From positions 1 to 7,824 of the forward strand of contig DASPTB010000174.1 in assembly GCA_035623615.1 (NCBI GenBank): 7,824 nucleotides of DNA, in the 5' to 3' direction. The DNA is from DASPTB01 sp035623615. GTDB lineage: Bacteria > Actinomycetota > UBA4738. Positions 1 through 7,603 of this stretch are shown in pieces (within the stretch, counting starts at the first letter, position 1; each line of letters starts with the position of its first letter). Under the pieces are notes generated by a model. The model was given only the letters and a program-made list of their open reading frames with translations. It was not told where the DNA came from and did not search any database. Both the position numbers and the translations under genes were made by a program.

Positions 1-1216
1 CGTCGCGGATCGGGCCGCCCTGGATCTCCTGCATCACCAGGAGCCGCCGCGTCGTGTAGTCGGCGTACACGTCGGGAACGTCGAGGCGGGGGAACGACAC
101 CAGCACGCCACGCATGCGCTCGATGTTCGCCGCCTCCTGCCGGAAGTCGAGCTCGCGCTTCAGCGAATCGGAAAGGTGGTCCGAGATCGCCTGCATGTCG
201 ACGACCTGCTTGAAGCCGGGCCGCTTCGCCGTCTTCTGCGCGAACAGCTCGAGAAGCCCGAGGTCGCGCATGATCTCGTCGCGGGCGCCCGGACGCTGCA
301 CCTTGACCACGACGCGCGAGCCGTCGGCCAGCGTCGCGCGGTGGACCTCGGCGATCGTGCCGGCGGCGAGCGGCTTCGGGTCGATCGACTCGAAGACGTC
401 CTCCCACGGGACGCCGAGCTCCTGCTCCATGACGCGCACGACCTCTTCTTCGGACAGCGGCGGAACGTTGTCCTGCAGGGTTGCGAGCTCCTCGATGAAC
501 TCGGGCGGGAGCAGGTCGGGGCGCGTCGACAGGATCTGCCCGAGCTTGGAGAACGTCGGGCCGAGCTCCTCGAGCGCCGCGCGAAGGCGCCTGGCACGTA
601 CGCGGAGTGGATCCTCGTCGGGGCCGGCCCTGCCGAAGAGCTCCTTGATGCCGTGCTTCGCCATGACGGCCCCGATGTGGGTGGCGCGCCCGAGGAGCGG
701 CGGCTCTTCCTCTTCTTCCTCGTAGCCGGGGCGCATGGCGCGCTGCGGCTCGGCGGGGCGCGGCCGGATCGTCGTGACCTTCCCGAGGCCGTCGCCTGCG
801 CCGTCGACGGTGTTGACGATGATCACGGTGCACGTCGCGTTGTGCGAGATCCGGTTGGGGACGTTGCCGAGCAGGAACTCCTTGCGGCCGCTCATGCCGG
901 CGTTGCCGACGATCAGGACGTCTGCCTGCTCGTCCTCCGCGGCGCGGACGATCGCCATCGCGGGGTCCTCGTCGACGACGACGCGGGCGCTCCCGCGCTC
1001 GCCGGCGAGCTCCTCCGCGCGCTGCTTCAACTCCTCCGCAGCGAACGAAGCGCGCGTGCCCTCCGCCTGGCCGGCTTCAGTGCCCGGCTCGTTCTGGGGG
1101 ACGAGGATCTGCACGATGACGAGGTCCGCGCCGTAGCGCTCCGCCATGGTGGCGGCCCACTTCTCGGCACGCGCCGCGGTCTCGGACCGGTCGGTCGCCA
1201 CCACCACCTTCTGCAT
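1..1216 (-). CDS. UspA domain fused to ABC1/UbiB (AarF-type) atypical kinase, 3' truncated by window edge
   Basis: One uninterrupted frame of 405 codons covers two families. Residues 1-137 are a universal stress protein domain: first strand and loop MQKVVVATDRSE (Asp9), and the ATP-binding pattern G-2x-G-9x-G at G104, G107, G117, followed by Asn118. Residues 138-175 are a linker with six glutamates at 166-171. From about 176 an ABC1 kinase domain begins: the KxGQ motif K224-Q227, the alanine-rich-loop equivalent AAGT at 284-287, the candidate invariant lysine K305 in VVVKVQRPG, and the ABC1 signature ELDFRQEAAN around E355-D357. The catalytic and metal-binding motifs lie beyond the left edge, so activity cannot be judged. 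ABC1 proteins are atypical ATPases/kinases tied to quinone and isoprenoid lipid metabolism, often membrane-associated; Usp domains bind ATP and mark stress responses. I chose the ATG at 1216 because GAGGAG lies 10 bases upstream; an earlier ATG at 1240 overlaps the stop of the preceding kinase (ATGA) and would add eight residues, but has no clear ribosome site. Substrate unknown. Confidence 0.93.
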   Translation of the reverse strand, partial: MQKVVVATDRSETAARAEKWAATMAERYGADLVIVQILVPQNEPGTEAGQAEGTRASFAAEELKQRAEELAGERGSARVVVDEDPAMAIVRAAEDEQADVLIVGNAGMSGRKEFLLGNVPNRISHNATCTVIIVNTVDGAGDGLGKVTTIRPRPAEPQRAMRPGYEEEEEEPPLLGRATHIGAVMAKHGIKELFGRAGPDEDPLRVRARRLRAALEELGPTFSKLGQILSTRPDLLPPEFIEELATLQDNVPPLSEEEVVRVMEQELGVPWEDVFESIDPKPLAAGTIAEVHRATLADGSRVVVKVQRPGARDEIMRDLGLLELFAQKTAKRPGFKQVVDMQAISDHLSDSLKRELDFRQEAANIERMRGVLVSFPRLDVPDVYADYTTRRLLVMQEIQGGPIRD

Positions 1217-1226
1217 CGCCGAAGCT

Positions 1227-1232
1227 CTCCTC
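1227..1232 (-). promoter_or_regulatory. Ribosome binding site deciding the Usp-ABC1 start
   Basis: GAGGAG on the minus strand ends 10 bases before the ATG at 1216. It lies just inside the alternative start at 1240, so it can serve only the downstream ATG. This favours initiation at 1216 (MQKVVV), which also places the first Usp beta strand right at the N-terminus, as is usual for the family. Confidence 0.65.
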
Positions 1233-1236
1233 GTCG

Positions 1237-3402
1237 TCATCGCGCGGGTTCCGGCGGCACGGGAACCCGGCCCTCCACCTGCGTGCCCGTGCCGGGCGAA
1301 GAGCGTACAGCGAGGTCGCCTCCCAGGGCCTCGAGGCGGTCGGCCATCCCCTGCAGGCCGGTGCCGTAGCCGGTCGACCCGGGGTCGAACCCCGCGCCGT
1401 CGTCCTCGACGGCGAAGGTGAGGTCGCCGTTCGACGCCGCCAGCCGAACCCTGGCCCTTCCCGCGTTCGCGTACTTCGACACGTTCTGCAGGGCTTCCAG
1501 CGCGCAGAAGTACACCGCCGCCTCGACCTCCTGCGGATACCGGCCGATGCCGTCGGCGTCGAGCGAAATTGGTAAGGTGGCTTTACGAATCTGCGCCTGA
1601 AGAGCGGCCGGCAGTCCCTTGTCGGCCAGGAGTGGCGGGTAGATGCCGCGGGCGAGGTCGCGAAGGTTCTCGAGCGCGTCGGTCGCGTCCTGCTGCAGCC
1701 CCGAAAGCATCTCGCCCGTCTTCGCCGGATCCCTCTCGGCCATCGACGACGCGAGCTTCAGCTTGATCGCCAGCGCGACGAGCTGCTGCTGCGCGCCGTC
1801 GTGGATGTTGCGCTCAAGGGCTCGCGCCCGCTCGTCCTGCGCGGTGACGATCCGCTGCCGCGACGCGCGCAACTCCTCCAACAAGCGGGCGTTGCGAAGC
1901 ACGAGCCCCGCCTGCGCGGCGAGGTCCATGATGAGCTTCTCCTTGGCCGGCGTCAGCGGATCGGCCGCGGATGCTTCGACGACGATGGCGCCGAGCAGGT
2001 CTCCCTGATGTCGAACGGGGAACGACGCACGGCCGTCTCCGAACTCGGGCAGCTCGTGACCGGTCACGCGGAGCGGTCGCGCGGGCTCGGGACCGTGGTC
2101 ATTGCCGGCGCCTTTCGCGTCGGGCCAGGAGGCTCTTGGCACGAACTCGGACCCCACGCGCAGCCAGACCTCCGCGCGGCTGACGCCCGTTCCCGACGCG
2201 ACGATCTCCGCCATCCTCGGCAGCACGTCGTCCGTGGAGTAGGCCTCCGCCACGCGATCGGAGAAGTCCGACAGCACCTCATACGGCGTGGCGCGGTTCC
2301 CGTACACGAAGCGGTTGGCCACGCGCTGGACGCGCCGACGGACCGGCTGGAAGGCGATCGCGACGACGGCGGCCGCGATGGCGGACAGCGCCGGGGTGCT
2401 CACCGAGCCGGCGACCTGGCCGATGCCGACGACGATCGCCACGTAGACGATCGTGATGAACACCGCGAGCGTTCCGTAGACGATGGTCTTGGAGATGACG
2501 ACGTCGATGTCGAAGAGGCGGTACCGGACGATCGCGATCCCGACCGATATCGGAATGCCGAGCGCCACCAGCGGGGTGATCACCTGCCAGAACAGCGTGC
2601 CCGCCCATCCGTTCGACCCGACGACGATCGCGATCGGGAGCATGACGGCGATCCAGCCAGCCGCGATGCCGACGACGTAGGCGAGCCACCGGAGCTGGGT
2701 TCGCTCCACGGCATCGGCCCGACGTCGGCGCACGAACAGCGAGACGACGGCCAGGAAGCCGGTCGCCCACACCATGAGCGCGACGAGCGTGGTGGCCGGA
2801 GCCTTTGCGCGAGCGAGCGCGGCGATCCCCCACGGATTCGCGGCCGACGTGTGGGTGTGGCTGAGCATGTCCGACCAGGCGTCGACGACCCTGTGGGGGA
2901 TCACGGCGTGGCCGACCACCGACAGGACGATCGACGCCACCGTCAGCCAGACGACCGGCCGCCAGCGCCGCGAGACGGGCCGCCCGGTCGGGAAGAGCAG
3001 GAGCATCAGGATGATTCCGCTGAGCGTGAGGACCGGCGTCGGTTCGGCGAACACCAGGACGATTCCGGGTGCTGGGAGGGAACCGGGCGACTTCGTGATC
3101 GCGTAGATCCCGTATTCCGTCATCGCGATGCTGGCCCCGAGCACGCCCGAGATGAAGAAGAACAACCACCCGATCGCATTGCCCGGCCGCCGCCGCACGA
3201 TCGCGAGGGCCGCCACGATGTATGTGAAGCCGGTGACCATGAACAGGCCCCACAGGGACCAGTCGTTCGCGGACGTCAAGGGTTGATTGATGGTCAGGAG
3301 AACGCCGCCGAGCACCCACACGGCGGCGATCAGTCCCGCCAAGAGATAGGAGAGCAGGCGCGCGCCGCCCGGCTCCCGCTGCGACGAGACTTCGAGGCTC
3401 AC
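1237..3402 (-). CDS. Multi-pass membrane sensor histidine kinase (HisKA_3/HATPase_c), 721 aa
   Basis: Membrane-bound two-component sensor expected to autophosphorylate on His and pass phosphate to a NarL/LuxR-type regulator. About ten membrane segments can be placed (18-37, 49-69, 77-100, 116-137, 150-168, 203-224, 240-262, 269-292, 307-329, 337-351), with arginine-rich loops (RRRPGN, SRRWRP, RRRRAD) marking the cytoplasmic side. The extracytoplasmic loop 169-200 carries HTHT and further histidines. Next come the juxtamembrane block FQPVRRR...NRATPYEVL (351-377), a GAF-like region (about 380-505), HisKA_3 with phosphoacceptor H534 in ERNIHDGAQQQL, and HATPase_c with N-box N640 (EALQNVSKYA), G1 box DDGAG (D667-G671) and G2 box GTGLQGM. 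All catalytic boxes look intact. The GTG start overlaps the previous kinase's stop as GTGA, and GGAGG lies 7 bases upstream. The stop abuts the Usp-ABC1 gene. Signal unknown; paralogue of the two kinases before it. Confidence 0.97.
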   Translation of the reverse strand: MSLEVSSQREPGGARLLSYLLAGLIAAVWVLGGVLLTINQPLTSANDWSLWGLFMVTGFTYIVAALAIVRRRPGNAIGWLFFFISGVLGASIAMTEYGIYAITKSPGSLPAPGIVLVFAEPTPVLTLSGIILMLLLFPTGRPVSRRWRPVVWLTVASIVLSVVGHAVIPHRVVDAWSDMLSHTHTSAANPWGIAALARAKAPATTLVALMVWATGFLAVVSLFVRRRRADAVERTQLRWLAYVVGIAAGWIAVMLPIAIVVGSNGWAGTLFWQVITPLVALGIPISVGIAIVRYRLFDIDVVISKTIVYGTLAVFITIVYVAIVVGIGQVAGSVSTPALSAIAAAVVAIAFQPVRRRVQRVANRFVYGNRATPYEVLSDFSDRVAEAYSTDDVLPRMAEIVASGTGVSRAEVWLRVGSEFVPRASWPDAKGAGNDHGPEPARPLRVTGHELPEFGDGRASFPVRHQGDLLGAIVVEASAADPLTPAKEKLIMDLAAQAGLVLRNARLLEELRASRQRIVTAQDERARALERNIHDGAQQQLVALAIKLKLASSMAERDPAKTGEMLSGLQQDATDALENLRDLARGIYPPLLADKGLPAALQAQIRKATLPISLDADGIGRYPQEVEAAVYFCALEALQNVSKYANAGRARVRLAASNGDLTFAVEDDGAGFDPGSTGYGTGLQGMADRLEALGGDLAVRSSPGTGTQVEGRVPVPPEPAR

Positions 3403-5480
3403 CCGGCTCCCTCCGCGGCCGTCGCCGGAACCCGTCCCGCGATGGTCGTGCCCTCGCCCAGTGCCGAGCGCACGTCGAGCGTTCCACCGAGCGCCTCGAG
3501 CCGGTCGTTCATTCCCTGCAGGCCTGTTCCGTAGCCGGTCGCCGATGGGTCGAAGCCCGCCCCGTCGTCGGTGACCTCGAACCGAAGGTCGCCGTTCGAC
3601 GCGGTCAGGCGAACCGACGCCGTGGTGGCACCGGCGTATTTGGCAACGTTCTGTAACGCCTCGAGGGCGCAGAAGTACACGGCCGCCTCGACCTCCTGCG
3701 CGTAGCGCCCGACCCGGCCGGTCTGCACGTCGACCCGGATCGTCGACTTGCGGGCTTGTGCCTCGAGCGCTTCGGCCAGCCCCTTGTCGGCGAGCAGCGG
3801 CGGGTAGATTCCCCGGGCGAGGTCGCGAAGATCCTCGAGCGCGTCTTGCGCCTCCTTTTTCAGCTGCCCGAGCATCAGGCGCTCTCGATCCGGGTCCTTG
3901 CCAACCATGGACTGCGCCAGACTGAGCTTGACCGCCATCGCGACGAGCTGCTGCTGCGCCCCGTCGTGGATGTTGCGCTCGATCCTGCGTCGCTCCTCAT
4001 CCTGCGCCTTGACGAGCCGCTGCCGAGAGGCGCGCAGCTCCTCGATCAGACGCACGTTGCGAAGCACGAGCCCCGCCTGCGATGCGAGGTCGGAGATGAG
4101 CTTGTCCTCTGCGGGGGTCACCGGATCGCCCTGGGGCTTGGAGACCGCGAGGGCGCCGAGGAGCTCGCCGCCGTCGCGGACCGCGACCGTGCGGTCGGCT
4201 CCCGGGACCCCCGGCAGGGCTTCGCCTGTCAGCTCGAACGATTGGACGCCGTTCGTCTGCGGCCACGAGGCCGCCGGACGAAGCGTGGACCCCACCCGGA
4301 CCAGCACCGCGACGTTCGCCGCCCCCGTGCCCTCCCCGAGGATGCGAGCCATCTGCGGGAGGAGGTCGTCGGTCGCGGAGACGTCGCCGATCCGGTCGGC
4401 GAAGCGGGAGAGGACTTCGTACGGGCTCGCGCGCTTCCCGTAGACGAGCCGGTTGGCGAGTCTGCGCGCACGCTCCCTTGCCGGCTGGAACGAGACCGCC
4501 ACCATTGCCGTGGCGACGATCGACAGGAATGTGTTTCCCCGCGAGCCGACGGCGGAACCGATGCCGACCACGATCGCCACGTAGACCAGGGTGACGAAGG
4601 CGGCGAGGAGTCCGTAGACGACGGTCTTGTTGATGACGACGTCGATCTCGTAGAGGCCGTACTTGAGGATGGCAACGCCGCAGGCGATCGGGAGCGCGAT
4701 CCCGAACCCGATCATCGGGATCACGTTCCCGAGGGTGACGCCCGCGCCCCCGGTCAGCAGCGAGATCGGGACGAAGAGCAGAACGGTCGTGCCCGCCGCA
4801 TACACGAACCACTTCATCTGCAGCCGCTCTTCTCCCGTCGAGCGACGCAACCTGAGGACCGCGACGGCGGCGCCAACGAGCAGGAGGGCCATCCCCGTGA
4901 CCCATGCCACCGCGCCCGCGACACCGTTCGTGAACACGTTGGACGGGATGACGTTCACCGGACTCGGAAGGGTGCGGATGCCGGAAGCCAGCGAGATCGG
5001 TCCTTGGCTGAGCATCCCCCCGAGGGTGACGATGGCGGTGGCGACGACACTCGCGACGGTCAGCCACCGCCAGCGCGGTGAGAGCGCGTGCCCCGTCGGG
5101 AACAGAGCAAGCAGAAGGAGAAGCAGGCCGCAGGGAACGATGAGCGCCGACACCCACGACTGGAGCCAGGCCGCCCAAGTCGCGCCGGGCAGGTCGTGGG
5201 TCAAAGCCAGAATCGCGTATTCGAATGCGACGCCCTGAGCAACCGCGCAGAGGGCGATGCCGATCATGATCCATCCAACGGCGTTGTCCGGCCGTCGCGA
5301 GGCGATGAGCGCCCCGACGATCGAGAACCCGAGTCCCGCGCACACGTTGATCCCGTTGCTCGACTGGACGAAGTCCGGGCTTCTGGGGTCGATGACGGTG
5401 AGCACGACGATGGCGATCACTCCGCCGACGGCGAGCCCGGCGAGCGTCCAGGCGAGGATCGATGCGCTGCGCCTGCTCAC
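3399..5480 (-). CDS. Multi-pass membrane sensor histidine kinase (HisKA_3/HATPase_c), 693 aa
   Basis: Same architecture as its neighbours: about ten membrane segments (8-29, 45-62, 68-93, 108-128, 139-158, 188-209, 225-243, 250-272, 287-310, 316-330), the conserved cytoplasmic stretch KYGLYEIDVVINKTVVYG before segment 9, the juxtamembrane block FQPARERARR...KRASPYEVL (331-357), a GAF-like region (about 360-478), HisKA_3 with H505 in ERRRIERNIHDGAQQQ, and HATPase_c with N-box N611 (EALQNVAKYA), G1 box D638-G642 and G2 box GTGLQGM (651-657). The frame stays open upstream to 5798, but that extension lies inside the coding region of the preceding kinase, has low-complexity Arg/Gly composition and matches nothing. 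The GTG at 5480 forms a GTGA overlap with the preceding stop, has GGAGG 7 bases upstream, and puts the first membrane helix at residue 8, as expected from the paralogue at 7603. It is most similar to the 721-aa kinase downstream in the catalytic core. Signal and partner regulator not visible here. Confidence 0.96.
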   Translation of the reverse strand: MSRRSASILAWTLAGLAVGGVIAIVVLTVIDPRSPDFVQSSNGINVCAGLGFSIVGALIASRRPDNAVGWIMIGIALCAVAQGVAFEYAILALTHDLPGATWAAWLQSWVSALIVPCGLLLLLLALFPTGHALSPRWRWLTVASVVATAIVTLGGMLSQGPISLASGIRTLPSPVNVIPSNVFTNGVAGAVAWVTGMALLLVGAAVAVLRLRRSTGEERLQMKWFVYAAGTTVLLFVPISLLTGGAGVTLGNVIPMIGFGIALPIACGVAILKYGLYEIDVVINKTVVYGLLAAFVTLVYVAIVVGIGSAVGSRGNTFLSIVATAMVAVSFQPARERARRLANRLVYGKRASPYEVLSRFADRIGDVSATDDLLPQMARILGEGTGAANVAVLVRVGSTLRPAASWPQTNGVQSFELTGEALPGVPGADRTVAVRDGGELLGALAVSKPQGDPVTPAEDKLISDLASQAGLVLRNVRLIEELRASRQRLVKAQDEERRRIERNIHDGAQQQLVAMAVKLSLAQSMVGKDPDRERLMLGQLKKEAQDALEDLRDLARGIYPPLLADKGLAEALEAQARKSTIRVDVQTGRVGRYAQEVEAAVYFCALEALQNVAKYAGATTASVRLTASNGDLRFEVTDDGAGFDPSATGYGTGLQGMNDRLEALGGTLDVRSALGEGTTIAGRVPATAAEGAG
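3410..3414 (-). promoter_or_regulatory. Ribosome binding site of the 721-aa kinase
   Basis: GGAGG on the minus strand, 7 bases before the GTG at 3402, inside the last codons of the preceding kinase. It supports the GTG start and translational coupling through the GTGA overlap. Confidence 0.75.
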
Positions 5481-7603
5481 GAGGGCGCCTCCACACCGAC
5501 GGGCACGTGCCCGACCACCTTCGCTCCTTCTCCGGGAGCCGACTCGATGCTCAGGTCTCCGCCGAGCGCTTCGAGCCGGTCGTTCATCCCCTGCAATCCG
5601 GCCCCGTACCCGGTTGTCGCCGGGTCGAAGCCGGCGCCGTCGTCGGTGACCTCGAAACGGAGGTCGCCGTTCGACGCCGAGAGACGGACGGTCGCCCGCG
5701 TCGCGTTGGCGTACGCGGCGACGTTCTGCAGGGCCTCGAGCGCGCAGAAGTACACCGTTGCCTCGACCGGCTGCGCGTAGCGGCCGACGCCGTCCCACGC
5801 CACGTCGACCGGAACCGGCGACCGGCGAGCGTGGGCGTCGAGCGCCGCCGGGAGTCCCTTGTCGGCGAGCAGCGGTGGGTAGATCCCGCGGGCGACCTCG
5901 CGGAGGCTCTCCAGCGCCGCCTGCGTTCGGGTGCGGACGACGTCCAGCATGGCCTCGGTCCTCGGGGCGCCCGCCTTCGCGGCGAGCGTGCCGGCGAGCT
6001 TGGCCCTGACGGCGAGCGCCACGAGCTGCTGTTGGGCGCCGTCGTGGATGTTGCGCTCGAGGGTGCGCCGTTCGCGGTCCTGCGCCGCGACCAGGCGCCC
6101 GCGTGAGGCCTTCAGGTCCTCAACCAGCTGGACGTTGCGGAGCACGTGTCCCGCCTGCGACGCGAAGTCGCGGATGAGCTGCTCCTTCGGGGGCGTCAGC
6201 GGGTCGGAGGGGGACATGCGCACGGTGACCTCTCCCAGCGTCTCGCCGAGGTGCTCGACCGGGAACCCCGACTCGTCCGGAGCCGGCCCCTCGCCGGCCT
6301 GGGAATCCGGGTGGTCCGGGTACGCCGCCACCGGAACGACGTCGGGCCCGACGCGCAACGACACGCGTGCTTGCGTCGCGCCGGTTCCCTCCGCCAGCAA
6401 CCGCGCCATCCGGGGCAGGACGTCCTCCGTCGAGTACGCGTCGCCGACGTGCTCGGACAGGCCCGCCAGCACCTCGTACGGGGTCGCGCGCTTGCCGTAC
6501 ACGAGCCGGTCGGCGAAGCGACGGGCGCGGTCGCGGGCGGGTTGGAACAGGATCGCCAGCGCGACCGCGGCCACGAATGAGAGCTTGGTGCTGCCGCCGT
6601 TCCCGCTGATCGCCGATCCGATTCCCGCAACGATGATGGCGTAGACGGCGGTGACGAACACCGCGACCGTGGCCACCACCACGGCCTTGCGCACGACGAT
6701 GTCCAGGTCGTACAGGCGGTACCTGAGGATCGACACCGCGCAGGCGATGGGAATGCCGAGACCGAGCGTGAGGAACATGAGAGCGAACAGCGCGTCCCCG
6801 GCGATCTGGCCGGCGGCCGTCTCGCCGACGGCGGTGCCGAGGACGACGGCCAGAAGGATGAAGAGCGCGAGTTCGCAGAGGAACGCGACGCCCAGGAACG
6901 CGAGCAGCCGGATCTGCTGCCGCTCGTCTCCCGTCCTCGTCCGGTAGCGAACGACGAGGGACGCGCCGGCCAGGAACGTGGCGACGAAGCAGCCCACGGC
7001 GCCGACCACCGTCGCGAGATGCACGAGCCCTGCGGCAGCGTCCAGCCCGAACGGGTTCGTGACGTCGACGCTCTGGAGGTTGGCGAACTGACCGGTCATC
7101 CTCCCGGGCGTCACCGCGAACGCGATCGTCGTGACGGCCAGGGATGCGATCGACAGCCAGAGCGCCGGACGCCACCGCCGCGACGGAAGACGTCCGTCCG
7201 GGAAGAGCAGGAACAGGAAGATGCCCAGGCAGAAGGTCGGGACGAGCGACGTGCGGTCGAGCCATGCCGTGAAACGCCCGAGCGGCGGAGTCCCCTTCCG
7301 CACCACCAGCGCCCACGTCGCGTAGCCACCGACGAAGTTCGCAAGGGTCAGCGTCATCGGAAGGGCGATCAGGATCCACCCGATCGTGTTCCGTGGCTGT
7401 CGCGAGACGATCAGCGTGCCCGCCACGGCGAACACCAGCACCACGACGATCGAGGTGAGGCCCAGCACCGTGTCGAACGGGCCCTGCGTGGCGGTCGCGC
7501 GTGTGGCGCGATTGAGCAAGGTGAGCGAGAGTCCGGCGACCTGTAGGAACACGATCAGAAGGGTCAACGAGATCCCGATCCGGCGAGAGGTCGCCGTGCT
7601 CAT
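5477..7603 (-). CDS. Multi-pass membrane sensor histidine kinase (HisKA_3/HATPase_c), 708 aa
   Basis: Sensor kinase with about ten membrane segments (9-30, 46-67, 74-101, 117-135, 147-165, 192-218, 232-256, 268-293, 307-332, 340-353). Positive loops (SRQPRN, SRRWRP, RYRTRTGDERQQIR) place the N-terminus and C-terminal domains in the cytoplasm. The juxtamembrane block FQPARDRARR...KRATPYEVL spans 353-379, a GAF-like region about 380-490, then HisKA_3 with H520 in ERRTLERNIHDGAQQQLV, and HATPase_c with N-box N627, G1 box DDGAG (D654-G658) and G2 box GAGLQGM (667-673). Two departures from its paralogues: the N-box reads NVAAYA where the others have a lysine (NVAKYA, NVSKYA), and the G2 box has Ala where the others have Thr. 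The ATG at 7603 overlaps the preceding kinase's stop (ATGA), with AGGGGG 7 bases upstream. It belongs to the widespread actinobacterial NarL/DesK-like group of multi-pass sensors; the ligand cannot be read from sequence. Confidence 0.97.
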   Translation of the reverse strand: MSTATSRRIGISLTLLIVFLQVAGLSLTLLNRATRATATQGPFDTVLGLTSIVVVLVFAVAGTLIVSRQPRNTIGWILIALPMTLTLANFVGGYATWALVVRKGTPPLGRFTAWLDRTSLVPTFCLGIFLFLLFPDGRLPSRRWRPALWLSIASLAVTTIAFAVTPGRMTGQFANLQSVDVTNPFGLDAAAGLVHLATVVGAVGCFVATFLAGASLVVRYRTRTGDERQQIRLLAFLGVAFLCELALFILLAVVLGTAVGETAAGQIAGDALFALMFLTLGLGIPIACAVSILRYRLYDLDIVVRKAVVVATVAVFVTAVYAIIVAGIGSAISGNGGSTKLSFVAAVALAILFQPARDRARRFADRLVYGKRATPYEVLAGLSEHVGDAYSTEDVLPRMARLLAEGTGATQARVSLRVGPDVVPVAAYPDHPDSQAGEGPAPDESGFPVEHLGETLGEVTVRMSPSDPLTPPKEQLIRDFASQAGHVLRNVQLVEDLKASRGRLVAAQDRERRTLERNIHDGAQQQLVALAVRAKLAGTLAAKAGAPRTEAMLDVVRTRTQAALESLREVARGIYPPLLADKGLPAALDAHARRSPVPVDVAWDGVGRYAQPVEATVYFCALEALQNVAAYANATRATVRLSASNGDLRFEVTDDGAGFDPATTGYGAGLQGMNDRLEALGGDLSIESAPGEGAKVVGHVPVGVEAPS
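5488..5492 (-). promoter_or_regulatory. Ribosome binding site deciding the start of the 693-aa kinase
   Basis: GGAGG on the minus strand, 7 bases before the GTG at 5480. This selects the GTG in the GTGA overlap over the longer open frame that begins at 5798 inside the upstream gene. Confidence 0.78.

Noticed and set aside
2..736. A separate ABC1 gene starting at an internal ATG (736 or 664)
   Set aside because: No stop codon separates it from the Usp part, the frame is continuous codon by codon, and neither ATG has a convincing ribosome site. Internal initiation is not excluded but is not supported.
176..1369. Long plus-strand open frame (397 codons) opposite the Usp-ABC1 gene
   Set aside because: Arg/Asp/Gly-rich low-complexity translation with no recognisable domain; it is the antisense shadow of a well-supported gene in GC-rich DNA.
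1801..3534. Long plus-strand open frame (577 codons) opposite the 721-aa kinase
   Set aside because: Composition is dominated by Arg, Asp, His and Gly with no motif; the opposite strand carries all kinase boxes in order. Antisense shadow.
3756..5081. Long plus-strand open frame (441 codons) opposite the 693-aa kinase
   Set aside because: Same kind of Asp/Arg-rich antisense frame, caused by G/C-biased third codon positions; no start context or domain.
5481..5798. N-terminal extension of the 693-aa kinase to a start at 5798 (799 aa)
   Set aside because: It lies wholly within the HATPase_c coding region of the preceding kinase in another frame, is Arg/Gly-rich, and would bury the first membrane helix; GTG at 5480 has GGAGG and a GTGA overlap.
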